In this document: positions 6,940-7,278 of the stretch, piece after piece
Layout: each line of letters begins with the position of its first letter
Position numbering within the stretch: the stretch's first letter is position 1
DNA from: an uncultured Moraxella sp.
Lineage (GTDB): Bacteria; Pseudomonadota; Gammaproteobacteria; Pseudomonadales; Moraxellaceae
NCBI GenBank assembly: GCA_937889485.1
Contig: CALAPG010000069.1
Span: 1-7,278, forward strand
Direction: 5' to 3'
DNA length: 7,278 bases
The notes under the pieces: model-generated
Seen by the model: the letters and a program-made list of their open reading frames with translations, nothing else
Database searches by the model: none
What the model was told of the DNA's origin: nothing
Made by a program: the position numbers and the translations under genes

Positions 6940-6968
6940 GTTATAATCCAATTCCACAACCTTAGCAA
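6940..6968 (-). promoter_or_regulatory. Promoter of the small membrane protein gene
   Basis: On the minus strand, TTGCTA (6963-6968), a 17-base spacer and TATAAC (6940-6945) lie about 45 bases before the start codon. A small inverted repeat, TATCT-TTT-AGATA (6924-6936), falls in the early leader. Confidence 0.55.
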
Positions 6969-6978
6969 GGAAAAAAAA

Positions 6979-6998
6979 TATTCGACAATTGACGAATA
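6979..6998. promoter_or_regulatory. 20-bp near-perfect palindrome, candidate operator
   Basis: TATTCGACAATTGACGAATA is a dyad with nine of ten base pairs matching (only the A/A pair at 6985/6992 fails), centred on CAATTG. It sits ten bases upstream of the -35 of the small membrane protein gene and about 15 bases upstream of the plus-strand promoter at 7014. A regulator bound here could affect both directions. The protein binding it is unknown. Confidence 0.45.
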
Positions 6999-7013
6999 GC
7001 AAACCTTTTGTTA

Positions 7014-7042
7014 TTAATTCATTGTTAAGAGTGTGGTATACT
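7014..7042 (+). promoter_or_regulatory. First rightward promoter (extended -10)
   Basis: TATACT (7037-7042) is preceded by TGG, giving an extended -10 element. A weak -35, TTAATT (7014-7019), lies 17 bases upstream. Transcription would start near 7049 and run rightward into DNA without a coding region. Confidence 0.45.
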
Positions 7043-7048
7043 GGTGAC

Positions 7049-7278
7049 AGTCTTGCCTAATATTTTGTTGCACTGTGGATTAATCTCTGAGACAAAGGTC
7101 AGGTTAAGATCAGTAGATAAAATAATGATTCACCCATATTGGCTGGCACCCCGTGATATTTCACTTGCTACTTTTTAGCCAGCGCTATATAATAGCGCAC
7201 CTTGCCTATACCCACTGTTTTTGTTGCAAATTAAAGCGTTATCTCAGTGATAACCCAACTGTTTGGCAACGCCACAGG
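7049..7278 (+). other. Non-coding leader region with repeated start-site sequence, continuing past the window
   Basis: No gene is seen in this stretch of 230 bases. CTTGCCTA occurs at 7052-7059 and 7201-7208, and TTTTGTTGCA at 7063-7072 and 7219-7228, so the sequence just after each promoter is similar (offsets 149 and 156). Downstream of the second promoter are a GTTATC-TCAGT-GATAAC hairpin (7238-7254) enclosed by GTTGC (7223-7227) and GCAAC (7266-7270), and a near-repeat of CCCA(A)CTGTTT (7211 and 7254). This looks like a structured leader for a gene or stable RNA beyond the right edge. No boxA-like antiterminator sequence was recognised. Confidence 0.4.
7165..7193 (+). promoter_or_regulatory. 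Second rightward promoter with GC-rich discriminator
   Basis: TTGCTA (7165-7170), a 17-base spacer and a perfect TATAAT (7188-7193) are followed by AGCGCACC. The -10 is embedded in a 17-base palindrome, GCGCTATATAATAGCGC (7182-7198). A GC-rich discriminator after a consensus -10 is typical of rRNA, tRNA and ribosomal-protein promoters under growth-rate (stringent) control. The start would be near 7200. Confidence 0.65.

Noticed and set aside
7124..7177. Seventeen-codon plus-strand open frame between the two rightward promoters
   Set aside because: No good Shine-Dalgarno precedes the ATG, and its end overlaps the -35/-10 spacer of the second promoter. It is most likely chance.

Overview
The window looks like chromosomal DNA from a gammaproteobacterium of the Moraxellaceae (Moraxella/Faucicola or Psychrobacter type). 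This is inferred from the moderate G+C content (mid-40s percent by eye), E. coli-like AroC and PrmB proteins in the prmB-aroC order typical of gammaproteobacteria, AT-rich intergenic DNA and a diderm-type L,D-transpeptidase. The genus is a guess. No transposase, phage gene, CRISPR array, tRNA or rRNA is visible.

Layout. From position 4883 down to 211, four genes lie on the minus strand, in transcription order: prmB (methyltransferase for ribosomal protein L3), aroC (chorismate synthase), a gene that looks like holD (psi subunit of the DNA polymerase III clamp loader), and serC (phosphoserine aminotransferase). The gaps are 302, 124 (from the preferred start) and 101 bases, with no convincing terminator between the genes. 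They may be partly co-transcribed, with internal promoters. Just past the serC stop (positions 1-203) are two clear decayed copies, and the edge of a third, of the last ~70 bases of serC, spaced exactly 83 bases apart. On the plus strand, reading away from prmB, is a secreted L,D-transpeptidase (5200-6507). A 316-base region with two divergent consensus-like promoters and an imperfect dyad separates it from prmB. A bidirectional hairpin terminator (6649-6682) serves the transpeptidase and a convergent 69-residue two-helix membrane protein (6685-6894, minus).

From about 7000 to the right edge there is no gene. The region holds two plus-strand promoters about 150 bases apart. The second has a perfect -10 box followed by a GC-rich discriminator, and similar sequence follows both start sites. 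This resembles the P1/P2 arrangement of stable-RNA or ribosomal operons, so an rRNA, tRNA or translation gene may begin just beyond the window.

Functionally this is mostly housekeeping: amino acid biosynthesis (serC also feeds pyridoxal phosphate synthesis; aroC feeds aromatics and folate), ribosome modification, replication and cell-wall remodelling. The least ordinary parts are the serC tail repeats, the long-linker psi-like protein and the tandem promoter region at the right edge.
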